DNA of 15,547 nucleotides from Planctomycetaceae bacterium (GCA_009776995.1 WRMR01000043.1:1-15547); one strand, 5' to 3'; counted from the stretch's first letter, positions 6,483 to 14,104 are shown. Program-made: numbers and translations. Notes: a model not told the origin generated them from the sequence alone.

Positions 6483-6540
6483 GCCGGGATGGTACGAGTA
6501 TCCCGCCATGATAGAGCAAGTATCGCGCCGGGATGGTATT
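6483..6540. repeat. GCCGGGATGGTA short repeat pair
   Basis: GCCGGGATGGTA occurs at 6483-6494 and again at 6528-6539 in the same orientation. The first copy also forms a hairpin, CGGGAT (6485-6490) with ATCCCG (6500-6505). It is probably part of the same repeat-rich spacer and has no known role. Confidence 0.4.
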
Positions 6541-6617
6541 TTGTAGCCAAAAGAAAAATGCCTGGTACTCAAAACAACAATACTGGTAGAGGAATTAATT
6601 GTGTTACTCCAAGAAAA

Positions 6618-6932
6618 CTATTTAACAAATATATCTCTGATATATGATGATATATAGAAAGAAATAAAAATGTAAAATAGCAATGGTATTGCATTGCATA
6701 TGAATAAGTAAAAACTCCTATTAGAGTTAAGTGACACACTATATGATGATATTTTTCTACAAAATCTAAAAATCAAGAATGATGTCATCGTAAGTACTAT
6801 GAATAACGCGACAAAGTATCGAAACAAGTCAATAAGATTTAAACCTGGACCAAATATCCATAAGAACACGCCTGCCGTTCCACCTCCAACAAGAAATGGA
6901 TCCAATAGACCATGCCTTCTGTTGTAATTCAT
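6618..6932 (-). CDS. Orphan AT-rich small membrane protein
   Basis: A 104-residue protein of unknown function. It has three likely membrane segments (about residues 15-31, 33-55 and 73-98), separated by short basic loops (FRFCRK near residues 55-60), and a glycine-rich GGGTAG motif at the start of the first. The start at 6932 has only a poor AAGAAAG upstream. The gene is far more AT-rich than bioA and bioD on either side and stands alone, like the lipoprotein at 1246-1857. Support comes from the clean membrane-protein pattern and the lack of repeats in it. It could also be a fragment of a larger gene. No family is recognised. Confidence 0.5.
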   Translation of the reverse strand: MNYNRRHGLLDPFLVGGGTAGVFLWIFGPGLNLIDLFRYFVALFIVLTMTSFLIFRFCRKISSYSVSLNSNRSFYLFICNAIPLLFYIFISFYISSYIRDIFVK

Positions 6933-7009
6933 TTTTCTATTCTTTCTTTGTAATAAAGTAAGGCACTTGGCAGAGCATAAGCATCCTTATTTATAGCTGT
7001 ATATAAAAT

Positions 7010-7072
7010 GAGTTATCCTCCAAAGTTGTGTATGGTTGAAAAGTAGTGGCAATCACGCCGTGACCGCACTAC
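7010..7072. repeat. Composite 35-bp repeat plus hairpin at the bioD 3' end
   Basis: Positions 7010-7044 are identical to 2301-2335. The following part forms a hairpin, GTAGTG (7043-7048) with CACTAC (7067-7072). Read on the minus strand it has GCGGTCACGG and GTGATTGC, as in the family A element at 756-796. The bioD stop codon (7069-7071) is inside the right arm, so the element starts within the gene's end. Confidence 0.65.
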
Positions 7073-7773
7073 CTTTGCTGTAATAACAAAAACAACGGTG
7101 AAAAGTCAACATCGGGGATGTTTTCAGGATCAATCAGCGGCATTTCGACCAATGCGCCGGGGCGTCCATATTTTTTGAGTTGTTCGCGGAAGAGTTGCAG
7201 CGTATCGTTGCGAATCACCGCGTCGGACGGCGGATGGTGATTGAACACGAGTCCGGCAAGCGGGATTTGACGCTGTGCCGCCGCTTCGAGCGTGAGGAGC
7301 GTGTGATTGATGCTGCCCAGCCGGCCGGAGGTCACGACGAGGAGCGGGTATTTTTGCTCCTGAAGATAATCGGCGGTCAGGAAATCGCGGGTGATCGGAA
7401 CGTGCAGACCACCGGCACCTTCCATGAGAACAACGTCGAACGACTCAAGCAACCGCCGTGTGCATTGCGTGATGACCGAAGGATCAATCACGCCCTTTTC
7501 CGTTGCGGCCAGTTCCGCCGCCAGGTGAGGCGAGGCGGGATAAGGGAAAATGTAAGGGCAGGTCGTGCCGTTGACGTCTTCCGGCAACGGTTCGACGCCC
7601 ATCAAGCGGCGGTGAACCAGAATGTCCTCCGAAAGGCCATGCGATGTGCCGGTCTGCACCATTTTTTGCGTGACGACACGGACTCCCTGCCGCATGAGCC
7701 ACCGTGCCGCAAGCCCCGCGGCGAACGATTTGCCAACCCCGGTGTCAATCCCGGTGATAAAATAAACGCGCAT
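7069..7773 (-). CDS. bioD: Dethiobiotin synthetase
   Basis: This ATP-dependent enzyme closes the ureido ring of DAPA with CO2 to form dethiobiotin, the step after BioA; it is cytoplasmic and dimeric in known members. From the ATG at 7773 the protein has 234 residues, close to the 225 of E. coli BioD. The P-loop is G8-I-D-T11-G-V-G-K15-S16 and the catalytic lysine is K37 (QKMVQTG); T11, K15 and K37 match the E. coli numbering. The EGAGGLHVPI motif that binds Mg-ATP and substrate is intact, as is FNH near residue 180. A TTG at 7779 is in frame, but the ATG is preferred. The start lies only 9 nt after the stop of the coiled-coil membrane protein gene, implying co-transcription and perhaps translational coupling. 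Its stop codon lies in a repeat hairpin. Confidence 0.96.
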   Translation of the reverse strand: MRVYFITGIDTGVGKSFAAGLAARWLMRQGVRVVTQKMVQTGTSHGLSEDILVHRRLMGVEPLPEDVNGTTCPYIFPYPASPHLAAELAATEKGVIDPSVITQCTRRLLESFDVVLMEGAGGLHVPITRDFLTADYLQEQKYPLLVVTSGRLGSINHTLLTLEAAAQRQIPLAGLVFNHHPPSDAVIRNDTLQLFREQLKKYGRPGALVEMPLIDPENIPDVDFSPLFLLLQQR

Positions 7774-7782
7774 ATTCAAGGC

Positions 7783-9213
7783 TTACCGGGAGTTGGTATC
7801 AAAGAACCGTCTGACCGCGCCGCGATGTTTCGGCAGCACAACGTCGCGTCCCGAACTGCCGGCAACGCCTGACGTGTCGGTCACGGCACCGCCTTCTTCC
7901 GCCGCCGAACCGGCACGATTGGGTGTCGGGGCGTTTCGCGTAACGCCCATCTTGATGCTCGCTTCCATGTCAACGTAGTCCGGTTCCATGGCATGTTCCT
8001 TCATTTCGGCGTCGCTTTCCTGCGTGTTATGATCGAAATTGATTTTCGCCGAACCGGGTCCCCGTGTGATGCCGCCGCGACCGGGAATTCCGCTGTCACA
8101 TTCCCCGTCGCCCTCACAGGCACCCTTGCACTGGCTGTCAAGAAAATCCTTCAATGACTGATTGTCACACGGCTTGCAGTCGCTGAAATCCTTCAGCCTG
8201 TTCGGATCAACCATACGCCCGCTTTTCAGATTGTTCATGCGTCCCTGACAATCCCGGCACTTTTCGCTCATTTTCTCCGCAAGTTGCTCAAGTTGCTCCT
8301 GCGTTAAGCTGTCGAGTCCCTGTTCGTCGATTTGTTGTTTCAAATCGTTGAGAAAATCATCGTCACCGGCAATATCACCGAGCATGTTGCTCATTTCATG
8401 GGCCAAATCCTGCATTTCCTCGGCGGTCGGCCCTTGTGAGTTGTCCTCCGACGCAAGTTGCTCTTTCAACGCTTCGGCCATCGCCTCGATGGTTTCATGT
8501 TTTTCCTGTTCCTTGAGCAGTTCCTCGGCGGCGTTTTGGGCTTCTTTGGCCAGCTTGTCGTTCAGGTGATCGATGGCTCCCCAGGTTTTGATCGGACCTT
8601 CGGCCTCCGCGTTTTGCTGAATCCGCTTCAACTCCTCTTTCAGTTTCTCCACCTTGTCGGCGTCGAGAATTTTTTCCTCTTGCAACTTTTCGAGTTTGCT
8701 GTCAATCTCACGCACCTGATTGGTGATGTCCAATTTTCGCGGTCCGGCAAGCGCGTTGACCGTCCTGTCCGGCAGAAGCAACGCAAAGCAGACGAAAAGC
8801 AGACTCGTTGCAAGAAAACCAAAGGTTTTTTTCGACCGCCAGCGGTAACGCGGCGTTTTCATGTCCCGAAGTTGCGAATCCCAATCGCCGAGCGAACCGA
8901 GTTCGGCCAGCGACATGAGCAGTCCGCCGCCTTCGCTTTCGCAATCAATGGCTGCGATGAGCTTTTTGCGCTCCGGCACCTTCCGCAACGCCAGCACCGC
9001 CGCCGCAATCACCGCCCCAAGGACCGGAACGCTCCCCATGACAAGCATGTCCACCAGCGTGATCCCCGCCGCGCGACAGGCAATGATCACCGTCCCCTTG
9101 ACAAACAGGGCGATCATCAGCCCCTGCAACAGGTACTTCAAGAAGAGAATCCGTTGAATCCGCCGGCGTAACTGCGTGACGGCTTGTTCGTAATGGGTTG
9201 ATGATTCTTGCAT
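7783..9213 (-). CDS. Coiled-coil membrane protein with Cys-rich segment, function unknown
   Basis: A 476-residue protein I cannot name with certainty. It has two membrane segments at about 23-46 and 53-76, a third at about 131-147, then a long highly charged helical region (about 165-330) that looks like coiled coil. A Cys-rich section follows, with C319-x2-C322, C346-x2-C349, C362-x3-C366 and C372, suggestive of metal binding. The tail is glycine/serine-rich and ends in VVLPKHRGAVRRFFDT. The architecture resembles large Gln/Glu-rich membrane proteins common in Planctomycetes (DUF4175-like), but that is from memory of the family style. The start at 9213 follows the methyltransferase stop by 25 bp, and bioD follows after 9 bp, so an operon is likely. 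Its bond with bioD may be only positional. Confidence 0.8.
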   Translation of the reverse strand: MQESSTHYEQAVTQLRRRIQRILFLKYLLQGLMIALFVKGTVIIACRAAGITLVDMLVMGSVPVLGAVIAAAVLALRKVPERKKLIAAIDCESEGGGLLMSLAELGSLGDWDSQLRDMKTPRYRWRSKKTFGFLATSLLFVCFALLLPDRTVNALAGPRKLDITNQVREIDSKLEKLQEEKILDADKVEKLKEELKRIQQNAEAEGPIKTWGAIDHLNDKLAKEAQNAAEELLKEQEKHETIEAMAEALKEQLASEDNSQGPTAEEMQDLAHEMSNMLGDIAGDDDFLNDLKQQIDEQGLDSLTQEQLEQLAEKMSEKCRDCQGRMNNLKSGRMVDPNRLKDFSDCKPCDNQSLKDFLDSQCKGACEGDGECDSGIPGRGGITRGPGSAKINFDHNTQESDAEMKEHAMEPDYVDMEASIKMGVTRNAPTPNRAGSAAEEGGAVTDTSGVAGSSGRDVVLPKHRGAVRRFFDTNSR

Positions 9214-9238
9214 GGTGATATCTTTCGTTGATGCTTGG

Positions 9239-9673
9239 TTATATTTTCTTCACGACACTGAACAAATCCCCCTGCTTGTCCAGCCGCAACTCGGTGACTT
9301 TGACTGCCTGGACGGACTGGTCGATGCCGATCCGTTGCCGGTTGAGTCTGCCGGCCACGGCAACCGTTGTCCCCCCGCCGACAAAAGGGTCGAGAACGAT
9401 GTCGCTTTCGTCAACGGCACACTTGATGATGCGGTCCAGCAGGGCTTCCGGTTTTTGCGTGGGATAGCCGACGCGTTCCTTGAGCCAATAAATGTAGTGG
9501 TCAATTCCGCCTGACCAACGATCCTGAAATGAACGAATTTCCCCCTCATCGCCCCAAATCACCTCATAATTCCGATTGCTGAAAAACGGCGGGTCAAGAT
9601 AAATCAAATCCACCGATTCCTCGTCCAGCGTCTTGAGAACTTCCAGATTGTCGCCGAGTAGGAGTTTGTTCAT
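9239..9673 (-). CDS. Beta-class DNA methyltransferase with in-frame internal deletion
   Basis: The 144-residue product has both ends of a site-specific (N4-cytosine or N6-adenine) DNA methyltransferase but not the middle. The first half reads LLLGDNLEVLKTL and then the catalytic motif IV D27-P-P-F30, followed by NYEVIWGDEG. The second half reads GYPTQKPEALLDRI (69-82) and the SAM-binding motif DPFVGGGTT (95-103). The order IV then I marks the beta class. Full-length relatives are typically 300-450 residues, with motifs V-VIII and a target-recognition region between these parts. Here the text jumps from WLKERV to GYPTQKPE at about residues 65-69 (9467-9481). The frame is intact and the stop is clean. 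It probably lacks sequence recognition and is likely inactive, perhaps a recent pseudogene. It heads the run leading to bioD. Confidence 0.88.
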   Translation of the reverse strand: MNKLLLGDNLEVLKTLDEESVDLIYLDPPFFSNRNYEVIWGDEGEIRSFQDRWSGGIDHYIYWLKERVGYPTQKPEALLDRIIKCAVDESDIVLDPFVGGGTTVAVAGRLNRQRIGIDQSVQAVKVTELRLDKQGDLFSVVKKI

Positions 9674-9892
9674 GAGTCAATCCCATGATCAACAACCAGT
9701 GTTCACTTATTCGCCATGGGTATCCAAGAGGATATTCATTCCTCTTTTGTTCAACCGCTCCAGCACTGTCGCGGCTCTAGTTTTGTCGGCGGTCACACTG
9801 TAACCCCCCAGCCATGTGCGTCACGAGGTGAGCAACGAACTTGTCATTCCACACTCCAAAACCCTACTCTTTATTCCACATTCCACACTCAC
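9674..9892. other. Short spacer between TIM-barrel and methyltransferase genes
   Basis: I see no gene here. The right part is C/A-rich and contains ATTCCACA twice in quick succession (9871-9886). Any promoter for the methyltransferase-to-bioD run should lie here, but no clear boxes are visible. Confidence 0.5.
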
Positions 9893-10906
9893 TCAAAATC
9901 CGCGTGAGGCTTTGATGTCCTCGAAATCGCGGAGGTGGTAGTCGAAACCGGTCTTGTCGAGGACGCGGCACAAGGCACGCAGGGCGACTCCCATGCCGTC
10001 GGGACCGCTAAAGCCGCCGAACTGGCCGCCGCCTTTCAGGTGTGGTTCGAGATCGACGAACACGCCGGGGATGCCGCGCTGCACGAGTCGGGCTTCAACT
10101 TGTGGACAAATCGTTGCGAAGTCGGTCAATATGGCTTCGTAAGCGGAAGCTCCCAAGTCACAGGGCACAAAGCCCGCCATCGTGTCCTCGTTGATGTGTC
10201 CGCCTTGGGTCTTGCTCTGGGGATCGACGTAATCCTTGACGTGAAACCACCTCAAACCGGGTTTCATCGCTTCGTATTGGGCGAGTAAATCGTCGCCCGT
10301 GTAGCCCTGCATCACGAGATTGGCGCCATCGAAAATCAGCGTCAACGCCGGGTGGTTGACCTGACGGTAAATCTCGGCCAGGATGGAACCGTTCTGCCCG
10401 ACAAGATTCGCCTCGACCTCAAGGCCGAACGTCAGATCGTTGCGGTGGCACATTTCGGTGATCTGCCCGATCCGTTCGACGACGGCGGACACGTAATTTT
10501 GCGGGTCGTTTCCCTTGGGGTGATAGAAGGAAAAACCGCGAATGAGCTTCGTTTCAAACGCATGGGCAAGCTCACAGGCAATACGGACGTCGTTTTCGAG
10601 ATAAGTTTCAAACGGCACGTAAATATTGGCCGTCCCGTCATCGACATTCTCCAGCTTGACTTTGCCGATTGGCGAACCGATGGCCGAAACGTTGAGGCCG
10701 TATTCGTCCTGCAACTGCCGGATTTGCTGAATGTCGGAACGGGTAAGCTTCATGACATTTTTGACGCCGTCGCCCAGGTTGATAAAGCGAATGCTGTAGT
10801 ATTGCAAGCCCAACGCGGCGAAGACGGCAAATTGCTCAATGGCCGTCTTGTTGTTCGCCGCTTCGTCCGCGAATCCGGATAGTATCACTCGTGGTCTGTC
10901 GCTCAT
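9893..10906 (-). CDS. Sugar phosphate isomerase/epimerase-like TIM barrel protein
   Basis: A 337-residue protein of the xylose-isomerase-like (AP endonuclease 2 superfamily) TIM-barrel group, probably acting on a sugar or polyol in the cytoplasm. Visible family marks are ILSGFADEA at the N-terminus (first strand), LEVEAN with E163/E165, IFDGANL with D193, RWFHVKDY with its metal-type His, and DLEPHLKGGG late in the barrel. These are plausible metal-site residues in barrel order. The substrate cannot be told from sequence. The ATG at 10906 is chosen because GGAGGA (10916-10921) lies 9 nt upstream and the barrel starts there; the longest frame, from 11017, would add 37 unlikely residues. It stands alone, divergent from the ABC gene. 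Confidence 0.87.
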   Translation of the reverse strand: MSDRPRVILSGFADEAANNKTAIEQFAVFAALGLQYYSIRFINLGDGVKNVMKLTRSDIQQIRQLQDEYGLNVSAIGSPIGKVKLENVDDGTANIYVPFETYLENDVRIACELAHAFETKLIRGFSFYHPKGNDPQNYVSAVVERIGQITEMCHRNDLTFGLEVEANLVGQNGSILAEIYRQVNHPALTLIFDGANLVMQGYTGDDLLAQYEAMKPGLRWFHVKDYVDPQSKTQGGHINEDTMAGFVPCDLGASAYEAILTDFATICPQVEARLVQRGIPGVFVDLEPHLKGGGQFGGFSGPDGMGVALRALCRVLDKTGFDYHLRDFEDIKASRGF

Positions 10907-10915
10907 GCCTGGTTT

Positions 10916-10921
10916 TCCTCC
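10916..10921 (-). promoter_or_regulatory. Ribosome binding site of the TIM-barrel gene
   Basis: GGAGGA sits 9 nt upstream of the ATG at 10906 and rules out the longer start at 11017. Confidence 0.75.
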
Positions 10922-11026
10922 GTCCATTTGTGGTTTTGGTAAAAATCTTTCAATTGCCGCAACGCAATTTGTTATTATGGCGAAGTTCCCAGGAAAAGTC
11001 CAGTATTCCATGAGCATTTCCGCAAT

Positions 11027-11057
11027 TTCCGTCCTTCCGCGTGTTCAGCGTTGAAAA
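11027..11057. repeat. CGCGTGTTCAGCGTTGAA-type dispersed repeat
   Basis: The sequence TTCCGCGTGTTCAGCGTTG with its flanks resembles the modular intergenic repeats that translate as FNAEHAEG in many genomes. Only one copy is seen in this window, so the call rests on recognition. It lies in the 298-bp spacer between the divergent TIM-barrel and ABC genes, where I see no clear promoter boxes. Confidence 0.35.
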
Positions 11058-11204
11058 ATGCAGACGACGTGGAAAAGTCTTGCGAAATATCGATTGGGAC
11101 TTTGCAATCGTCTTGCTTGCGTGTATGCTTTAAAATCATGAGGAAAATTTTTTCATAAAAATTTTGAAATATCGCAACAAAATCAATCATAGGCGGGGAT
11201 TTTC

Positions 11205-12140
11205 GTGATCAAAACCGAAGAACTGACGAAACAATATGGCAAGCTATTTGCCGTCAAAGACTTAACGCTCGAATTACGCGAAGGCGATTTGTACGGATTT
11301 ATTGGTCCGAATGGCTCCGGCAAGACGACCACCATGAAAATGCTGGCAACGCTTTTGCAGCCAACTTACGGTGAGGCCTACGTTTGCGACTTGTCAGTTT
11401 ATACCCGACCGAAGGAAATCCGGCGACTGATTGGTTTCATGCCTGACTTTTTCGGCGTGTATGACGACATGAAGGTCATCGAATACCTTGAATTTTTCGC
11501 CGCTGCCTATCGCATCAAGGGCGAAAAACGCAAAAAAGTCTGCGACGAGATGCTCGAACTGGTCGATTTGGGGTACAAACGCCAGGCACTTGTGACCAGT
11601 TTGTCGCGCGGCATGACACAACGTCTTGGTTTGGCACGAGTTCTGTTGCACGATCCCCAGGTGCTGTTGCTCGACGAACCGGCCAGCGGCCTCGATCCGC
11701 GGGCACGCATCGAAATGCGTGAACTGCTCAAAAGACTGGGCGGTCGCGGAAAAACGATCATGGTTTCGAGCCACATTCTGCCGGAACTGGCTGATATTTG
11801 TAACAAAGTCGGTATCATCGAACGCGGCGAACTGCTTGTCAATGCCGACGTGTCCGAGGTCATGCGGCAAGTGCGAGACCAGCCGGTGCTGCTTGTGCAA
11901 CTGATCGGCGACCTCGAAAAGGCCGCGAAAACACTTGAAACGGAGGATTGCGTAGAAAAAATCGAAATTTTGCACGGCAAAACGCTCGAAGTGACGATCA
12001 AACAAAGCAAAACGACCGACGATTACTGTGAACTGCCCAGCCGCTTGATAGAAAACGGTTTCAAGATTTTGTCATTCAAGGAAGACGAGATTAACCTCGA
12101 AACCGCATTCATGAAACTGACCAAAGGCATCACGGCATAA
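11205..12140 (+). CDS. ABC-2-type transporter ATP-binding protein
   Basis: A 311-residue ABC ATPase that would power an export-type (ABC-2) permease at the inner membrane. Walker A is GPNGSGKT (34-41), the signature is L133-S-R-G-M137 in place of the usual LSGGQ, Walker B is VLLLDEP with D157 and E158, the D-loop is SGLDP and the switch histidine is H190 (SSHILPEL). Residues after about 220 form the accessory C-terminal domain typical of DrrA/CcmA/NatA-like ATPases. The start is GTG, with AGGCGGGG (11191-11198) upstream; no ATG alternative fits the family start. No permease gene follows: the next gene is an aminotransferase 281 bp away. The partner must lie elsewhere or was lost. What is transported is unknown. 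Confidence 0.93.
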   Translation: MIKTEELTKQYGKLFAVKDLTLELREGDLYGFIGPNGSGKTTTMKMLATLLQPTYGEAYVCDLSVYTRPKEIRRLIGFMPDFFGVYDDMKVIEYLEFFAAAYRIKGEKRKKVCDEMLELVDLGYKRQALVTSLSRGMTQRLGLARVLLHDPQVLLLDEPASGLDPRARIEMRELLKRLGGRGKTIMVSSHILPELADICNKVGIIERGELLVNADVSEVMRQVRDQPVLLVQLIGDLEKAAKTLETEDCVEKIEILHGKTLEVTIKQSKTTDDYCELPSRLIENGFKILSFKEDEINLETAFMKLTKGITA

Positions 12141-12242
12141 GCGCAAAGCGAAATAGTAACATTTGACATTCACCAACGAAAAAGAGACCGTTTGAAACAA
12201 CGAGGGTTATACTGCCGAACGCCATTGGAGTGGTATTAATTT

Positions 12243-12324
12243 TGTGACCTTTGTGAAAAGCTTTGTAGCCTTTGTGTTAAAAGATTTCAACACAAAGATC
12301 ACAAAGGAGTACACAAAGCCCACA
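12243..12324. repeat. CTTTGTG-type inverted repeat
   Basis: The left half carries three CCTTTGTG/GCTTTGTA modules and the right half carries CACAAAG modules. CTTTGTGTT (12270-12278) and AACACAAAG (12289-12297) pair perfectly around a 10-nt loop, so the element can fold into a long imperfect hairpin. It resembles the CACGAAG modules at 1153 and 2371 in design but not in sequence. It fills much of the spacer between the ABC and aminotransferase genes. Confidence 0.65.
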
Positions 12325-12421
12325 GGCAGAAATGCAAAGTCCATGGCGTTGTACGGCATAACATTTCATAAAAAACATTTCCTTTCGACAACATTGACTT
12401 TATTAAAAAAACAACAATGTT

Positions 12422-13531
12422 ATGACAAAACAATGGCTATCAGAGCGTGCATTTTCATTCGAGGCATCGGGAATACGAAAAGTGTTTGACTTGGGGGCGA
12501 AGTTGCAAAACCCGATCAACCTTTCGATAGGGCAGCCGGATTTCGACGTTCCGCTTGCGGCAAAACAGGCGGCGTGCGAAGCGATCATGGCCGGCAAGAA
12601 CGGCTATTCGCCGACGCAGGGCGTCGCGCCGCTGCTCACGCATTTGCAATCGGAGGTCGATGCGAAATACCAACATGCCGACCGCAAAGTGTTCGTCACC
12701 AGCGGCACGAGCGGCGGATTGATGCTGTTGCTCATGGCGACGGTCAACCCTGGCGACGAGGTCATCATGTTCGACCCCTACTTCGTCATGTACGAAGCCC
12801 TGACCAAAATGCTCGGCGGTGTGCCGGTGTTGATCGACACCTACCCGGATTTCGTGTTCGATGTGCAGAAAATCGCCGATGCGATCACGCCGAAAACGAA
12901 AGTCATCCTGTTCAACTCACCGGCCAATCCGAGTGGTGCGGTCGCTTCGGCCCAGGTTGCCGAAGAGGTCGCCAAACTCGCAAAAGAGAAAAACGTGCTA
13001 CTCGTCAGCGACGAAATTTACGACTTGTTCTGCCATGAACCGTTCACTTCGCCGGTGCAATTCAACGATCAGGTTCTCGTACTCGGCGGTTACAGCAAAT
13101 CATTCGGGATGCCGGGCTGGCGCGTCGGATTCGCGCACGGGCCGGGCGAAATCATCGAACAGATGTTGAAAATCCAGCAGTACACGTTTGTGTGTGCGCC
13201 GCAACCGTTCCAGTGGGCCGCGATGACCGCCATCCACTGCGACATGAGTGCCGAAATCGCCCATTACAAACGGAAACGCGACATGCTGTACGACGGCATC
13301 AAGGAGGATTACGAGGTTGTCAAGCCCGGCGGCGCGTTTTACATGTTCCCGAAAGCCCCGTGGGGTACGGCAACCGAGTTCGTGCATAAGGCGATCACGG
13401 AATATTCGATGCTCATCATCCCCGGCAACGTGTTCAGCAAACGGGATACGCACTTCCGTATTTCGTATGCCGCATCCGACGCGACCATCGAACGCGGCAT
13501 CGAAGCGTTCCGCAAACTGGCACGTGGGTAA
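12422..13531 (+). CDS. PLP-dependent class I/II aminotransferase
   Basis: A 369-residue fold-type I aminotransferase of the aspartate/aromatic aminotransferase group, cytoplasmic. Key residues are all seen: N169 in NSPANPSGA, D197 in VSDEIYD, the Schiff-base lysine K226 in GYSKSFGMPGWRVG, and the substrate carboxylate-binding arginine R346 in FRISYA. The N-terminal INLSIGQPDFDVP block and GYSPTQGV are typical. Substrate specificity cannot be decided; aspartate or aromatic amino acids are likely. The start at 12422 has no Shine-Dalgarno: the upstream sequence is A-rich (TTAAAAAAACAACAATGTT), so translation may rely on an unstructured or leaderless-like start. It is preceded by a repeat hairpin and followed by a family A repeat fragment. 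It looks monocistronic. Confidence 0.94.
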   Translation: MTKQWLSERAFSFEASGIRKVFDLGAKLQNPINLSIGQPDFDVPLAAKQAACEAIMAGKNGYSPTQGVAPLLTHLQSEVDAKYQHADRKVFVTSGTSGGLMLLLMATVNPGDEVIMFDPYFVMYEALTKMLGGVPVLIDTYPDFVFDVQKIADAITPKTKVILFNSPANPSGAVASAQVAEEVAKLAKEKNVLLVSDEIYDLFCHEPFTSPVQFNDQVLVLGGYSKSFGMPGWRVGFAHGPGEIIEQMLKIQQYTFVCAPQPFQWAAMTAIHCDMSAEIAHYKRKRDMLYDGIKEDYEVVKPGGAFYMFPKAPWGTATEFVHKAITEYSMLIIPGNVFSKRDTHFRISYAASDATIERGIEAFRKLARG

Positions 13532-14104
13532 AACCAAGCCGCCTCAAGGGACAAGGCAGGACGGTCACGGAGCAACCGCTTGCAACGCGATTTGCTGAAC
13601 GACCGTTACTCTGCCATGCGCCGCCGCACTGGTTTTCTCTGCCAATCTCATAAACCATGCGACGTCAACAACTGCGGCAAATCACACGTTGCCCGTATCC
13701 GTTCTGTCCGATACTCAAGGGGGCAGTAAAAATTTGAAAATTTTATTATACCCGTCGCTCATGCTCCGGGCTGTTGTTACCCGGCTATCATTCCTAAAAT
13801 TCTCTTCAATCCGCAAAGTTTAACTCCACTTGTCACGTGAATACGGGAACAAATGGAAAAACTGCTGTAATCACTACAATTGTCTAATGTTTCTTTCGAA
13901 GCCTCGCCGAAAAATTGTGAGGACGGAATGAGTCTTTTTCAACAGGAGAAAAACCGCCTTGTTTTTGGTGAATGTGTTAAAACCATTCGGCAAAGTGCGG
14001 TAAAGACATTCCCGTACCGGCGTTCAGCGTTACTTCCAGGTAACGATTACGGTATGAGAACGATTCCGTCACAGTGATCATCCTTCGAGGTCCAGGAAAG
14101 TATC
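13532..14104. other. Leader/spacer before the secretin-like gene
   Basis: No convincing gene is present. It holds a family A repeat fragment (13551-13570), an AT-rich stretch at 13729-13750 that could serve as a promoter upstream element, a weak CCGGG/CCCGG hairpin (13766-13784), and a 6-bp hairpin CGTTAC/GTAACG (14028-14045) in the probable 5' leader. A 65-codon frame starting with TTG (13880-14077) lacks any support. Confidence 0.6.
13551..13570. repeat. Family A repeat fragment after the aminotransferase stop
   Basis: ACAAGGCAGGACGGTCACGG matches 747-766 with one difference. It begins 20 bp after the aminotransferase stop codon. Only the left flank and arm are present; the right arm is missing. 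Confidence 0.55.

Larger units (their letters stand above)
5702..6617. other. Gene-free, repeat-rich spacer upstream of bioA
   Basis: No protein-like frame is convincing here. It contains a 14-bp-stem palindrome (5875-5927), a GTCCC/GGGAC hairpin joined to a 37-bp dispersed repeat (5966-6011), an 8-bp hairpin (6126-6148), a 42-bp tandem array (6246-6414) and a GCCGGGATGGTA sequence occurring twice (6483-6540). Any promoter for bioA must lie in its left part, but I see no clear -35/-10 pair. Confidence 0.65.

Noticed and set aside
13880..14077. 65-codon frame before the secretin-like gene
   Set aside because: TTG start, no ribosome site, no protein features; more likely the 5' leader.
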